A DNA stretch of 64,000 nucleotides from Podospora pseudocomata. Lineage: Eukaryota > Ascomycota > Sordariomycetes > Sordariales > Podosporaceae. Below are positions 46,438-58,600 of this stretch, one piece after another. Below the pieces are notes generated by a model. It was given only the letters and a program-made list of their open reading frames with translations. It ran no database searches and was not told the origin of the DNA. Numbering within the stretch: the first letter of the stretch is position 1; each line of letters opens with the position of its first letter. The stretch covers positions 1,426,001 to 1,490,000 of the forward strand of contig NW_026946366.1 of the NCBI RefSeq assembly GCF_035222375.1, given 5' to 3'. A program made the translations under genes and the position numbers.

Positions 46438-47167
46438 ATGGATTCCGTCCGCTGTTCACACAAAGAACTTCCTCCCTACCTCTACCGGATACAGGGAAGG
46501 ACAACCGAAACACAATATAACCAATCCGGCGGTCTCGAAGCTAGGGACACCACGACACTATTTGGGAGGACATCAGGCCAGGACAAATTCAGCGAAGCTG
46601 TCTACAACCAATTTGACTGGTATCTCGGAGGCCGCACTCAATTCATCTCTTTCTTTTCAAGCAAAATCCATGCAATCTGTTGGGGGCGTAAACTCAAGAA
46701 ATGGGGACGAAGAAGCCACAGTGATGATGACTGGAGCATCCTCACCATCGACACATCTTGCCTCGAAAACACGTACGTGTTCAAGCTCAGCACAGTGATT
46801 GATGAGTTGGGGGTACAAATCCCGCAAAAGGCAGGGGATGCCCATAAGGATGATGCATATTTCTGCCTGTACAGAGTGCCACCTTGTGCGATAGTCAGCA
46901 AGAAGACGGGAAGCGAACTCGACCCGTCCGACAGTATAGGTAGGTAAGCCCATTTTCCATTTTTGGCTGACAGACTTTGACTGACTGCTATTTCACGGTG
47001 GTACCTACCTAGCACAAGAGAGGTCAGTCCCGCGCAAGCATACCTGCAACTTGGAAGACTATCGGACACCCACCCTCCCCGACGAAGATGTTTCAGCTCA
47101 AGTTCCTGACGGGGCTGGATCGCTTTGCGATCTGCTCAGAGATCTTTCTGTTGCGACGAAAGGATGA
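46438..47167 (+). CDS. DUF7587-like fungal protein
   Basis: Proposed exons 46438-46939 and 47013-47167 with a 73-bp phase-1 intron; 218 aa. The protein starts MDSVRCSHKELPPYLYRIQ. Blocks that fit DUF7587-type proteins follow: FSEAVYNQFDWYLGGRTQFISFFSS, HAICWGRKLKKWGRR, DDDWSILTIDTSCLENTYVFKL (in part), IPQKAGDAHKDDAYFCLYRVPPCAI. The unspliced frame stops at 46947; the join to AQERSVPRKHTCNLEDYRTP keeps a plausible coding frame to TGA 47165-47167. A competing GTAAGC donor at 46944 does not keep frame. These proteins are common in accessory regions near NLR-type genes; their biochemical role is unknown. The first exon is firm, the second is likely. Confidence 0.75.
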
Positions 47168-47477
47168 AGAACATTGGAGTCGGCTTTGACAGATGGCGGG
47201 GTCTGTAATTTGCTGAAAATTGTGTGTTATGAGGCTTGATTGACTACCTGGCTAGGAGTACTTGATATAGACGAGATGATGGCTGAATATATGTTGATTG
47301 ACCCCATGTGACATCCCTGAATACCCCTGACCAATACATTGCTGTCATGGGGTCCATAATCCTCTTCTTCACCATAATTATCATCAACCTAGGTAGGTAA
47401 CTATGGGTCACCGTTGTTTTACACTGGGCCAGCCTTTCAATCCCATAACCCCCTCACCAATCACAAGGAATCTCATC

Positions 47478-47650
47478 CTAGGACGTGGAGGAACACGTAG
47501 CAAACTGATTGTCGTCTGAGCAGTGCGCCCACTCACTGTCAAACACCTTCATGCACCGCTTCTCTTGACCCTGGAACTTGAAGTGCATCCTCTCCCTCTT
47601 CTCATCAATACAAAACTCGATCATTCCAGGCACGGAAGTCTGCCGGCAGC
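47478..47650 (-). CDS. Possible small Cys-rich exon or fragment
   Basis: A minus-strand frame reads TSVPGMIEFCIDEKRERMHF, then FQGQEKRCMKVFDSEWAHCSDDN in continuous protein-like sequence, and stops at 47478. It lies directly downstream of the subtilisin-type gene in another frame. It could be a last exon of that gene through a weak donor, a small separate gene missing its 5' end, or chance. I could not find a convincing splice that joins it. Confidence 0.3.
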
Positions 47651-47676
47651 GAAAGGGTGGTAGTGGTGGTCTACTC

Positions 47677-50600
47677 TTACAGCAGCTTCGTACACAAAAT
47701 CTTCCCAACCTCACCGATCAGTGTAATGTACTCGTTGCCAGCAGACCACTCTTTCTTTTGACGTCCCTTGGGCCCAAAGACATTCCATACCATGACAAAC
47801 TTCGTGTCGGCCGTTATACCAATGCCATTGATGGCCTTGAGCATGTTCTCATGCTTTTTCAACGCTTCGAAATCTTCTTGTATCCTGTCTTTTTCCGGAC
47901 CAGGTTTGGTGAGAGCATGATGAACCTTCACACAGTACAGGATCAACGCTGCTAAACCTGCTCCCAGAGCCGTTGCGACAGATGACCCCGATACACCATC
48001 CTTGTATGCTATGCTAGCCTTTTCAATGCCGGGGATGCTGACTTTGTCACCGGGGAGAGTAAAGGTTATGCCATCCAAGCTCCCGACTGCCGGAACGGAG
48101 TTACCCCACGTGGATGCCGCACCGATGGTGAAGATCCTCCCGGGTGCAGCTTTGGAGGGGAAGGTGTCTGTCTGTTTTGCTCCACGGTCAGGAGCGGAAC
48201 AAAACATGAGAATGCCCTGGGCAGCAGCGGCAGAGATTGCGCGTTCCAGATCCTGGTCGTCTTTGGAGTTGGTGCCAGAAGGCTCAATGGTCCATGACAT
48301 GGATATGATGTCGACGCCCTTTCGGACTGCCACCTTGATGGCTTTGGCTGCGCTTTTGGCTGTGATGCGTTGGATGTTGGAATTATCCATGTCAGGATAG
48401 TCATCCAGTCGCAAGACGTAGATCTCAGCACCGGGGCACATGAAGTAGATGTGCCTCGCCATGGCGGTGCCATGACCGATGCTTGAGGCGTAAAAAGGGT
48501 GGATGAGGTTGCGGGTCCTGTCTCGCGTGGAAAAGCTTTGTCCGCCGATGAAGTTGCAGTCCGGGAGATCTTTGTAGTCCACACCGTCGTCGATCAAGGC
48601 AACCTTGATGCCTGGGGTTGCACAGTCTTTCAGAGTCATTGGGACTCCACTTTCTGTTTCGATCTTGCTGTTGTTCTTGGCATCATTGAGGAGGGTGTAA
48701 AAGTCCGTCATGCACTTAATCCATTCGTCCTTTGTCAGTTGTTTGGCATGATCCGGGGCACCACGGGGGTTACTGAGTAATGTTGTATGTCGCCTATATG
48801 GAGAGTCCTTGAGCTCAATGCTGACCTTGGGACATAGCTTTCGCATGCGTTCAACAAACTGAGCCATGTAGATGGCGATGCGGTTTTCAGACTCCAGTCT
48901 CTGTCAAGGCATCAGTAAGGTACCTAATTCGTACCTAAGGGGCAGAGGAAATAGAAGAAACGTACATCTTCAATGGAAATAAAAACTTGCTCCAGCTTGC
49001 TCAGCTTTTGCAGTCCTCCTGGTTCTGCCCAGCCCCGCAACACGGCATTGTTTCCATTCCAGTAGAGGTGGACTTCACGCACATTGGGTGCCACACTCCA
49101 GATAACCTCTGAACAGATATCTGGCTTCTTCCAGTCCCAAACCTCAACACCAAAGTCTTGGAGGGCAGCCTCAATGGCTTCGTCAGTGTGTGGGTGTGTC
49201 TTGGTGTCCTCCGTCTTGTCAGTCTCAGATGGTGTGTCACCCACCATGACCGTCAAGATGGTTTTGACTCCCTTGTCACGCAGACATTTGAACACAAACA
49301 CTAGATCGTCTCGTCCAATTGCACTGCCCTTGGGCTTCCTGGCGTCCCCTTTCCGAGTTGTTATGACTGGAACTCTTGGAATGCTGACGTATTGCAGCAC
49401 ATCGCTGAAATCAAGCTTGTCGAGGAAGCCTTTGAACGACTTGTCTGAAAACTTCAAGTTGTCGTTCCCAGAGAGGTCAAGGAACAGTTGCACATCTGTC
49501 ACGAGTCTATGTCAGCCTTGTTGATAGATGTGTATCAATCAAAGAAGTTGAACTGAGATTCATACCTGATGGTATATCTACACCGTAAAGAATCTCCATG
49601 CATCTTTCGTATGGTCTTGAGCGGACATAGTGCAGCTTGAGAAACTGCTGAATGTCCTTGGCAGTCCTTTCGTCAGGCTTCGACCGCGAACTTGATTCAC
49701 TCTTTTTCTCCTTGGCCTCGGACCCTTTAGACTCCGACTTCGAGCGTTGGTCTGGGGCTTCCTCTTGAGTGATCATCCCGTTGGGGGGTGGTAACCCTGA
49801 CGGTGTTAGACCGCGATTCCCATACTTTGACGGTTCTTGTCTCAGGTTGTTAGTCACTGTTTGCTGCTGTTTGGCGGTACCATTTGGCATCATTCCCGGC
49901 AGTGGAATAGGGACCTTTTCCTTTTCCTTCTTGTCCTTTTCCTTACTGTGGTCAGCAGCAGTGGCTCCACGTTTTGGTTCTTTCTCTCTGTTTGCCTTGT
50001 CCAATGCTTTCTGCTTCGTGTGGAGGTGATACCGGTATGGTGACAGCTTCGCATTGTTGAAGTCACAGGGTTCTCCTTTAGCAGCCTTATCACTCCTGGA
50101 GACAATCAACTGCACGATGGCCAACTGCCCTTCCCGACACCTTTTGTAGTCGACAGCGTGATGAAGAGCGGTGTTTCCATCTGCATCCTGTGCTGCCAAG
50201 GTCTCTGGCTTTGCGAATTCAATGAGATTGTGAAGATATTTCAGCCTTTTGCCAATTGCCAAGTGAATACTGTCGCACTCCTGATTAGCCTTTCATCTGA
50301 GATTATTCGATATCTGTAGGCATGTACCAATTCTTCTTGTCTTTGTCATCGGCAATACGTAGAACCGAGTCGATGTTTTCAGGCTTGGTGGCTTCACACA
50401 TCCACCGGACGAGATTCTCCTTCTTCTCGTCAATCGCAATCCAAAGAGGCGTGAATCCATGGCGGTTAGGCCATGACAAAAGGTTCTTGTCGTGCCGAAC
50501 TAGGAACTCTATCATTTCGTCCAGTTTCGTGTCTTTGTCCAGCTTCTTTTTCATGGACTTTGCAAGAAGATGAAGGGCGTTTTCCTTGTCGTTCGTATTG

Positions 50601-50806
50601 GGCTTCTCTGCCAGTCGAGGCCACTCAGATTGGAAGTCCCGGGCATTCTTGGATCCTGTTCCTTGGACGTGTTCAAGGATTCTGGTGACGAGAGCCTCGA
50701 CAGACTCTTCCTTTTCGTCCTCGGTATCAGAGGCGTCATCATCACTTGGATCGCTGTCATGGGCTTCGTCTCTTGACAGATCCGGGTCTTCATAGCGATG
50801 GCTCAT
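47677..50806 (-). CDS. Ankyrin-subtilisin (S8) fusion protein
   Basis: Four exons on the minus strand: 50806-50328, 50269-49566, 49495-48966 and 48900-47677; introns of 58, 70 and 65 bp; 978 aa. The acidic N-terminus leads into ankyrin-type repeats (KENALHLLAKSM, HGFTPLWIAIDEKKENLVRWM, NCIHLAIGKRLKYLHNLI, DGNTALHHAV). A charged linker of about 150 residues and a middle domain with leucine-rich character (DVQLFLDLSGND..) come next. The C-terminal subtilisin domain has its triad: Asp675 (ALIDDGVDYKD), His714 (SIGHGTAMA) and Ser878 (GVSGSSVATALGAG). There is no signal peptide or propeptide, so the protease should act in the cytosol, controlled by the N-terminal repeats. HET-Q2 of Podospora is a cytosolic subtilisin that activates a gasdermin; a similar task here is inference from architecture and neighbours. 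The exon 1-2 join was set by the only frame-keeping acceptor (50270). Confidence 0.9.
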
Positions 50807-51246
50807 TTTGACTTGTGGTCAAACCCTCAGTTTGTGAGGTCTGCGGGGTTTCAGAGTGGTTCAAAGTGTGGCCGGTGGGAAAGTTCCATTGGTGAAAAAA
50901 CTGTTTAGCAAGTCGCCATATCGGATCTTCTTGCCAAGAGCAATCAATATCAGGCAACAAAATGTGAGAAGGCAGGTACAGCGCAACAGTCAGCAGAGAG
51001 GGGTCGTACATATGGCTCAAGCCGGGGTCTAAAGGTGCGGGAGAAGAGCCGCTTGTCGTCCTTGCACAGCCCCACGCGCTTGGCTGATCTTGGAGCTCCG
51101 TCAATGTCACCATCCTTGGCCCATATCAAGCCTATTGGTTGCCTGATACGAGTTTATCGATCTAATGCATGCCCAGGCACACTACCCCGCTTCATTAGAC
51201 TGCAGTGTTGTGGACCATGCTATGATCGAGTCAAGTTCTAGTCTAT
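50807..51246. other. Intergenic between two minus-strand genes of the putative cluster
   Basis: Promoter of the ankyrin-subtilisin gene. No gene seen. Confidence 0.55.
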
Positions 51247-52131
51247 CTAGTCTCTGATAGCAACGAAGCCCTGCAGATCAATCCCACCCAGGTTCTCAGT
51301 ATTGTACCCCTCCTTGCACAACCTGTTGGTCGGTTTCAACTCGGGGTTGAACAGCACCGGGTCGTCAGGAGGTGTAGTGCCGACCAACCGGCGACCGAGC
51401 TCTGATTTCCAGTCGGCCTCCAACCTGATAGTGACCTTGCACTCGAATGGGCCGTTGTCTTCGCGGCTCAGCAGCATCGCACACCGAAGATGACTGGGGA
51501 CTCCTGACTTGGTCGTCGAATTCTCGGTCAATCTCCAGCGAGCCCCAACCTCACGTCCATAGTTGTCGCTAAGGGTGCCTCCTGTCACACGTGCATCGTC
51601 CTGAGTAGTTTTTGATGTTGTTTTCTCGTACCCAATGGTGACGCCCGTGTTGGCAATACTTATCGGGCCTGCCTCCACCTTTCCTTCCGTCTTGTATGTG
51701 ATTGTCTCTTCCTGAGTCGATGCCAAACGGCGTTCACGTTCCTTGGGTGCGAGAGAATGAACAAGGGGCGCTTCTCCACCCGAGACGCTGGTGTTGAACC
51801 TGAACTCCACGGTGGCATTTGTGATACGGCGTGATCGCCTGCTTGTGTCCAAATCGATGTCATAAACAAGAAGGGTCGCATATTCGTCTGAGTCTGGAGA
51901 GAGACGCCCGTGCACAATCTCGCGAGATCGGCATCGCGCCTCCAGTACGCCTTGTTGGTGGTCCACAGCTATTGAGCGTTGGAAGGGCTGCTTGGGATCG
52001 TTGCTGATGTGATAGCCGCTTTCAGCTTCACCTCCCTCGGCAAGTCCAATCGTGGTGGAAGCATCGTCCAGAGCCTCGTCTAGCTCCCAGTCGTTGGCGC
52101 CCTCGTCTGATTCAACGGCGTCGTTATTCAT
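51247..52131 (-). CDS. 294-aa protein of unknown family, cluster partner
   Basis: Single coding exon; the ATG at 52131 (MNNDAVESDEGANDW) is the first in frame. The open frame reaches 52191 but without an ATG, and a CAG acceptor at about 52165 hints at a leader intron. The first 50 residues are acidic and disordered. The rest looks like a beta-rich fold: EYATLLVYDIDLDTSRRSRR, ITNATVEFRFNT, KVEAGPISIANTGVTIGYEK, VGARWRLTENSTTKSGVPSH, FECKVTIRLEADWKSELGRR and DPVLFNPELKPTN. No membrane span, no signal peptide, no domain that I recognise. It shares a 544-bp divergent promoter with the NACHT-like gene and lies next to the subtilisin gene on the same strand. A substrate or executioner role is possible but untested; I see no direct gasdermin signature. 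Confidence 0.82.
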   Translation of the reverse strand: MNNDAVESDEGANDWELDEALDDASTTIGLAEGGEAESGYHISNDPKQPFQRSIAVDHQQGVLEARCRSREIVHGRLSPDSDEYATLLVYDIDLDTSRRSRRITNATVEFRFNTSVSGGEAPLVHSLAPKERERRLASTQEETITYKTEGKVEAGPISIANTGVTIGYEKTTSKTTQDDARVTGGTLSDNYGREVGARWRLTENSTTKSGVPSHLRCAMLLSREDNGPFECKVTIRLEADWKSELGRRLVGTTPPDDPVLFNPELKPTNRLCKEGYNTENLGGIDLQGFVAIRD

Positions 52132-52675
52132 GGTGTAATGGCAAGGCAATGTGTATGGCAGCCCTGTGAGGAAAAAGGAATTGAGCTTCAAGTATTTTAC
52201 TGAAGTTTGTGAGCCTACCTAGGTACGTAGCGTGGAAAGCACTGCCCCCAGTGCCCCTCCAAGAAGTGGGGAAGTCCTAGTTGCTCTTGAGGCTTAAGAG
52301 CTCTTATCTCGCTCCAAACATAATGTTTCTCCATAAAGGGGTCTTAATGACATTGCATTGCATCTCATGCACCCAAACCTTAGTGCTTACACTGATCCTA
52401 TGGCCCATATCAGCCGAACCCCTCCTTGTCAGACGCAGGCTGGGCAGTGCAACCCCCAAGCTGGGTATGGTCACATTCGGTCCGACATCACACCATTCGT
52501 CAGATCGACTTTGCCCGGGAAAGATGAACCCTCCCCCTTCTCCTCCACATCGGAGGTAACAGGGGACCTGTTGTTCTATGGGAGGGCCCGGAGCACCCCG
52601 CACTCTCCATTCAGAAGAGGTTTCAGAGACGCCAGAGTCAACCAGCTTTTGCTGTGACTTTCAGACATTCGCTGA
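52132..52675. promoter_or_regulatory. Divergent promoter of the 294-aa gene and the NACHT-like gene
   Basis: The 544 bp between start codons contains no other coding sequence that I can support. CCTACCTAGGTACGTAG near 52217-52233 is a palindrome-like TAGGTA cluster. Shared regulation of the two genes is an inference from layout. Confidence 0.5.
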
Positions 52676-55600
52676 ATGTCAAAAGCCAACAAGCGACAAG
52701 TCATGTCTGACTCCGACGAGACTTCCAGCTCTGGCTCGTCCAGAAGCGCATCCCCCGAGCCAGCAGCCGAGGGCATTTCACTTCAAACCATCAAGGAACA
52801 AAATACAACACTTTCAGGAGATCAGCTTCAAGAAACAACACCCCCTGTTTCTACCGAGACCGAATCCAACGTGTTGGAGGCTCCCCTTCTGGAATCAAAT
52901 GGGCTGCACCTTGATTTCCCGATACCAGAAGTCAAGACTACAGAGAAAGCAGAGGGAGCCGAAGACGATGCCCCAGCTGCTGATGCCTTCGATGGTTCAA
53001 GGGCTGTATACGAGTAGGTCACTGTTTATTGGCGCCTGTGAGTGGTTTACAGTGCCCTAACCATGTGGTGGCGCTAGTTATGTCGTGATCCATGGCATAT
53101 TCGGTGCTTGGGACAAGTCCAATCTTTGTTCGACAAACCCGGGCTCCGGAACAACCGGATGGATCAAACAGCTGGCCGAGAACAATCTCGGGTCGAGAAT
53201 ACTTCACTTTGACTATGATCCCAGGCACTTGTTTTCCGGGCGCAAGAGCCGCGAGGCCATACGAAGCTACGCTACCAAGCTTCTGAAAGGCCTTGTCGAC
53301 CTCAGACAAGAGCAACCCGGCGTAAGTTTCTTGACTGACGTTGCGTTGGAAGGTCTTACATCACTGACGTATTGGCATCAGGAGCGACTGATCATGCTCA
53401 TTGCCCACGATCTGGGAGGCATCATCCTCAAAGATGTAAGTTCACTAGGTTTTGTACTTTTGCCCTGCAGTGTACCGGCAAGACTCTGACTGTGTCAAAC
53501 TGCAGGCTCTGGTGACAGCAGCAGCGACTCCCGCTTCATGGCCGGGTATTGCAGATATGAGCCGTGTCTTGGTGTTCCTGGCTTGTCCACATCGAAGTGA
53601 TGATGCGTTGGACATGGAGGACCGTTTGGCGCACTTTGTCTTCTCAGAATACGACTCACAGATTAGCAAAATACGCCCTTCTGCGGCTTCTTTACGAGGA
53701 TTGGCAACGGCTGCGATCGATATCAACAGTCAGGTTCGTTCAATATCCATCCCCTTGCGGAGGCAGATGGGCTCAGGCAGACACCTACTTACCGCGACCA
53801 CCAGTTCATCGCTTCCAAGATCCCTCTCCGTAGTCGAGTGGTTAGCGTTTATGGATGCAAGGAACGCGTGCATTCGGGTACAAATTTGCGCATAAATCAG
53901 GTACTAGCGAGGCCCGTTTCTGAACCCAGGTACTTCATGCATCGATGGTCACTGACCTTCGCCCACTATTACACATTCAGATCTTTGACAGCTTTTGTGC
54001 GACACTTGGTGTAGCTGCTGAGAAGACGGTAGAGGAGGATTGTACAAAGGACGATCCTGCATATCCTGGTTTGACAGAACATCTGCAGAAGCTTCACTCT
54101 CCTGAGTCAGGTTGGTGTAATCCCTTGATGCTCATACTCATCTTTCAATCACTAACACGGTGTCATAGTTCCCGACCAAGCAAGGCTCGGGTTTGAGCGC
54201 ACATTTGTCTCTCTGGCCTCTCCTGTTTCTCCACTACAAAGCGCATACAAACCCGAATCGGCTGTGCTTCAAACATCTGAGTATACCGCATGGCTTGATG
54301 CCAAAGGTTCTCAGATCTTGTACCTCCATGGGTCTCTCGATGTGCGCTCAGTAGCTGAGCAGATTTTCCTGGACCTCGACCACCGGGCCAATCAGCGATC
54401 CAGCCTGAAGTCTTCAGTTCTTTACTTCTCATTTGATCGCTGGGATGCCCGATGCGATTCGATGCGAGACCTGGCTTCGACATTTCTGGCCCAGTTAGTG
54501 TCTCGGTGCCCTTCAGTCATCCACACCAGCAGTTTCAAGGATATCATGGCACGGATTTGGCACGAGCGGTGCTGGACCGAGAACGATCTGATGTGCTGGT
54601 TAGATCGAATATGGTCCTTCGTTGAGCTGGAGTCAGTCACCTTTGTCATAAATCACTTTGACGAATGTGTCAGGGGCTCCCGGGAAGGGTTTCTCAAGAC
54701 ATTCGCATCATTTGCCCAAAGCAGTCAGCGGGCAAAAAAGGTAGTGATCACCAGCTACCGCAGTGGTTCCCTTTTGCCTGAGCTTTCCCAGTCAGGTTGT
54801 CCACACACGGTCCTGCATCTACCCTCTGTCACGGAAGAAGTAATGACGGACAAGGCACTGATGAATCGCCTGCCTCCCGAAGCGCTGTTGAGTGAAGAAA
54901 GGGTCCGGGCGCAATGGGAAGCAACGGCTAATCTCAACTCTCTTGTGCGACTCATCATCTTGGCTCAGGCAAAGGTTCAACCAGGCTGGCCCGATAGTGT
55001 TTCACTCCAAGAGCTATTTGGACCTCTTGACAACCTCGCATCCGATGGAAAAGATGAGGACCAAGCTCTTATCATCCTCTTGGACAAGGTCTTCAAGCGT
55101 GTACCTGACCAGTCATTTCTGGAACTTCTCTTGACATGGACTCTCTACTCCGTCCGGCCTCTCACCATCACCGAGCTCGCAACTGCGATACACTTCAACT
55201 CAGAGAATACAGCCCCGGCTTGCGAGTTTGTGGAGCAAACAAAACACAAAATTCGCACATCTCTTGCTGGCATCTTCGAGCTGTATCACAACGAAGTGAA
55301 GGTTGTCCATCCACGCTCAAGGGATGTTCTCATGAGTGATGGTGGGGAGGACTCGCCATACATTTGGCACAAGATACGCAAACATGCTCACCAAAGGATC
55401 GCAAACGCTTGCCTCGACTATCTTTACCTCCCCATAGTGCAGGAAACCATCACTTCTGGTGTCGGCCAACTCGAAGATTTGGAATTCTACATGCCGATGG
55501 ATGGTAACTTGTGTCCATATGCCATTCGAGCCTGGGTTCATCATGTCGCACAGGTTTCTGATGAGTCTTCGAAGCATGCGCTTATAGCGAAGCTCCTCGG

Positions 55601-58600
55601 CGAACAGCCCACGCGGAACTTGGCTGCCGCATATTGGGCTGTCTCTAACAGAGCGACCAGAAGCCCTTCTCCACCAAAGACGCTGTTCCCTGTGTTTGCC
55701 AGCTATGGGCTGTGGAATCTTGTTCAGCCCCTGGATGAAGATGACGCAAAGCTGGGGTTGCTCGAAGCCGCGAGCAAAGGCCAAGTTGAAGTCTCAAAAG
55801 CGATACTGGAAAGGTTCATTTTTTCCCAGGAGATTCTCCTCGAGGTTCTCGTCAGCGCTGGAGAGTCTGGCAACGAAACGCTTCTTCTAGAGCTTGTAGA
55901 CTACGTCCTAGCAAAAAGTCCCGCGCACGACAGTATATCCTGGCCGAACCACGTGCTGCATAGAGCAGTATGGCTTGGTCTGGACCGCTTTTTGGAAAAG
56001 ATGCTTGGGCTTGGCGTCAACGTGGAAGATGAATTCCACTTGCCACATTCTTCACGGCCTATGTCTCTGCTGTACCGGTCCGTCGCATCTTCGCACCCAA
56101 GCGCCGCCCAAATTCTTATCAAGCATGGTGCCAATGTTGAATACAAGACGAGATGGGATTGGAGAGTAATGCATGTGGCCGCAGCCGTCGGTAATGCCGA
56201 CATGGTCCAGACGCTTATAGAAACAGCAAAGCCCAATCTCGAAGCCGAGGATGAGGACGGTCGAACTCCACTGTATCACGCGTGCGTTTGGGGACATCAC
56301 AAAGCCGCCGATGTTTTGCTGCAGAACGGCGCTGACGCAAACATGGGAAGCCGTGAAGGCGTATGGTCACCTTTAGCAGCAGCGGCTGACGACGGGTATG
56401 ACAAATGCGTCGAGCTTCTGTTAGCCAAGGGGGCCAACCCAAATTCCAGAAACACTTATGGGTCGGTACTTCGGTATGCCGCAATAAAGGGTCACACAAA
56501 CGTTTGTCGCATCTTACTGGATGCTGGAGCCAATCCCAACAACCCGGAAGCCGAGGTACCAATCCTGAGCGAGGTTATCCAGGCGTCCACCAAGGAAAGT
56601 ACCTTTCTGGATACCTTAAAGGTCCTCGTCGACAGAGGCGCCAATGTTAACGCCCAGAGCTCTTCAGGAGTGTCTCCCCTGATGCTGGCCGCTTGTCACG
56701 TCAATGGTCCAGATATCATCCCAGTACTTCTGGATCGAGAGGCCGATATTGAGCTCGCGGATGAGAGTGGAGAGACGGCACTTCACTATGCAGTTCGGGA
56801 TGGCGCAGATGTTGGCGCCCTCACACTTCTTCTGGAGCGCAACGCAAACCCCAATCACCTGAACAAGAGTCAAAAGGCAACGATACTACAACGTGCTATT
56901 TCGAATCATGACTTCGTTCGCGTCCTTCTGAAGCATGGGGCAGACCAGAATCTTCCAACTGAAACTGGGTTCACCCCTCTGATGCATGCCGCGTTCGGGC
57001 AATATGACACCAGCTTGGAACTGCTCCTGGAGCATGGGACAAGTGTAGACAAGGCTCACGAGAATGTCGATCATTGGCGGGGCTATACGGCGATTGCCTT
57101 TGCTGTTCGATTTGGGACAGCCAAAGCTGTTAGAGCGTTGGCAGAACACGGGGCTGACCTGAGGTGGAAAGGGTCAACTGAAAACCCTCAGGGTCTTCAG
57201 CCCCTATTCACAACCGCAGTGGCGACAGGCGATACAGACACCATCAACGTCCTGCTCGAGTACCCCACCAGGATCGACATAGTGGCCACAGACGGCGACG
57301 GTTGGTCGGCTCTGCACTACCTGGGTACCGATATCACAATGTACAAACGTATTGTAAATGCTGGGGCCGACGTTAACAGCCGGGTCGACAGGAAGGATAC
57401 CCCACTCTCTAGAGCAGCTTGGGCTGGGGAGCTCGAAAAGGCGACTTATCTTCTGCAACACAACGCTGATGTTGACCTAGGCCATAGGCGCGTGGGTTCC
57501 CCTCTCACCCAGGCGTGTCGTGCGGCAAATCTCCAGATGGTGAAGCTACTGGTGGAACACGGGGCCGACATAAATCATAGCTGTGAAGGCATTGCTGGGA
57601 CACCATTATCAGCGGTGTGTGTTGCGTATGGGCACAGCGATCCTAGTCAGGTCGAGGAGGTGATTCGTTATCTCTTTGAAAAGGGCGTCGATGTCAACGC
57701 AGCGGGAGGCTTGTTTCGGTATCCAATCCTAGCAGCGGCTTATAATGCACCTGTGAATGTGGTGAACCAGTTTTTGCAGAAAGGGGCCAAAGTCAACACG
57801 AAAGATGGGATGGGTCGCTCACCGATACACATGGCAGCCTGTCGCGGCGGTACCGAGAACATGGAAGCACTTTTGCAAGCTGGTGGAGACATCAAGGCCA
57901 CCGACGGGCATCAACGAACAGCACTTCACTGGGCAGCAGCAGCTGGCCGTGCATCGGTGGTCAAGATGCTGCTTGCCCGCGACGATACAAACGTGGATGC
58001 TCCTGACGTTGACGGCTGGACCCCCCTCTGTTGGGCAGCACGTGGAGGGGAATGTTGGCTTAGTGACAGTAAAGTAGGCGAATCCTCCAATCAGAGCGAT
58101 GTCATTCGCATGCTCCTACTGCACGGCGCGAACCGGTCAACCTTTGTTTCTATAAGCAACAAGAAGTGGACACCCCTCAAAATCGCCAGGTTCTGTCGAG
58201 TGGATGATGATGAGGTCATCCAGCTATTGAGCAACGGCGTCGACGGGCCATTAAATCCATCCCCACAGGGTGAAGAGTATGACAGCCTGAAGGGGAACCA
58301 AAGGACCGGCTACTGCGACTTTTGTCAATGGGTAAGTCAGATTAAACCCATCATTTGCACATTACAACCTGAGAATGATACGGATATTAACATGAATACC
58401 TACCCGAACACAGCGCCTCATTGGGTTGGCATACAGCTGCAAGACCTGTGATGACTTTGACTTGTGTTTCAAGTGTTATCCTGGCCGGCATCTTCTACAC
58501 GCCACAAATCATGAATTCGAAAAGTCGGGCCCGGAGTTTGAAGACCAACCGGATGATGCGCAGGAAAAGGAAGTTGACGAGGTGGTGACCGATAGCAGCA

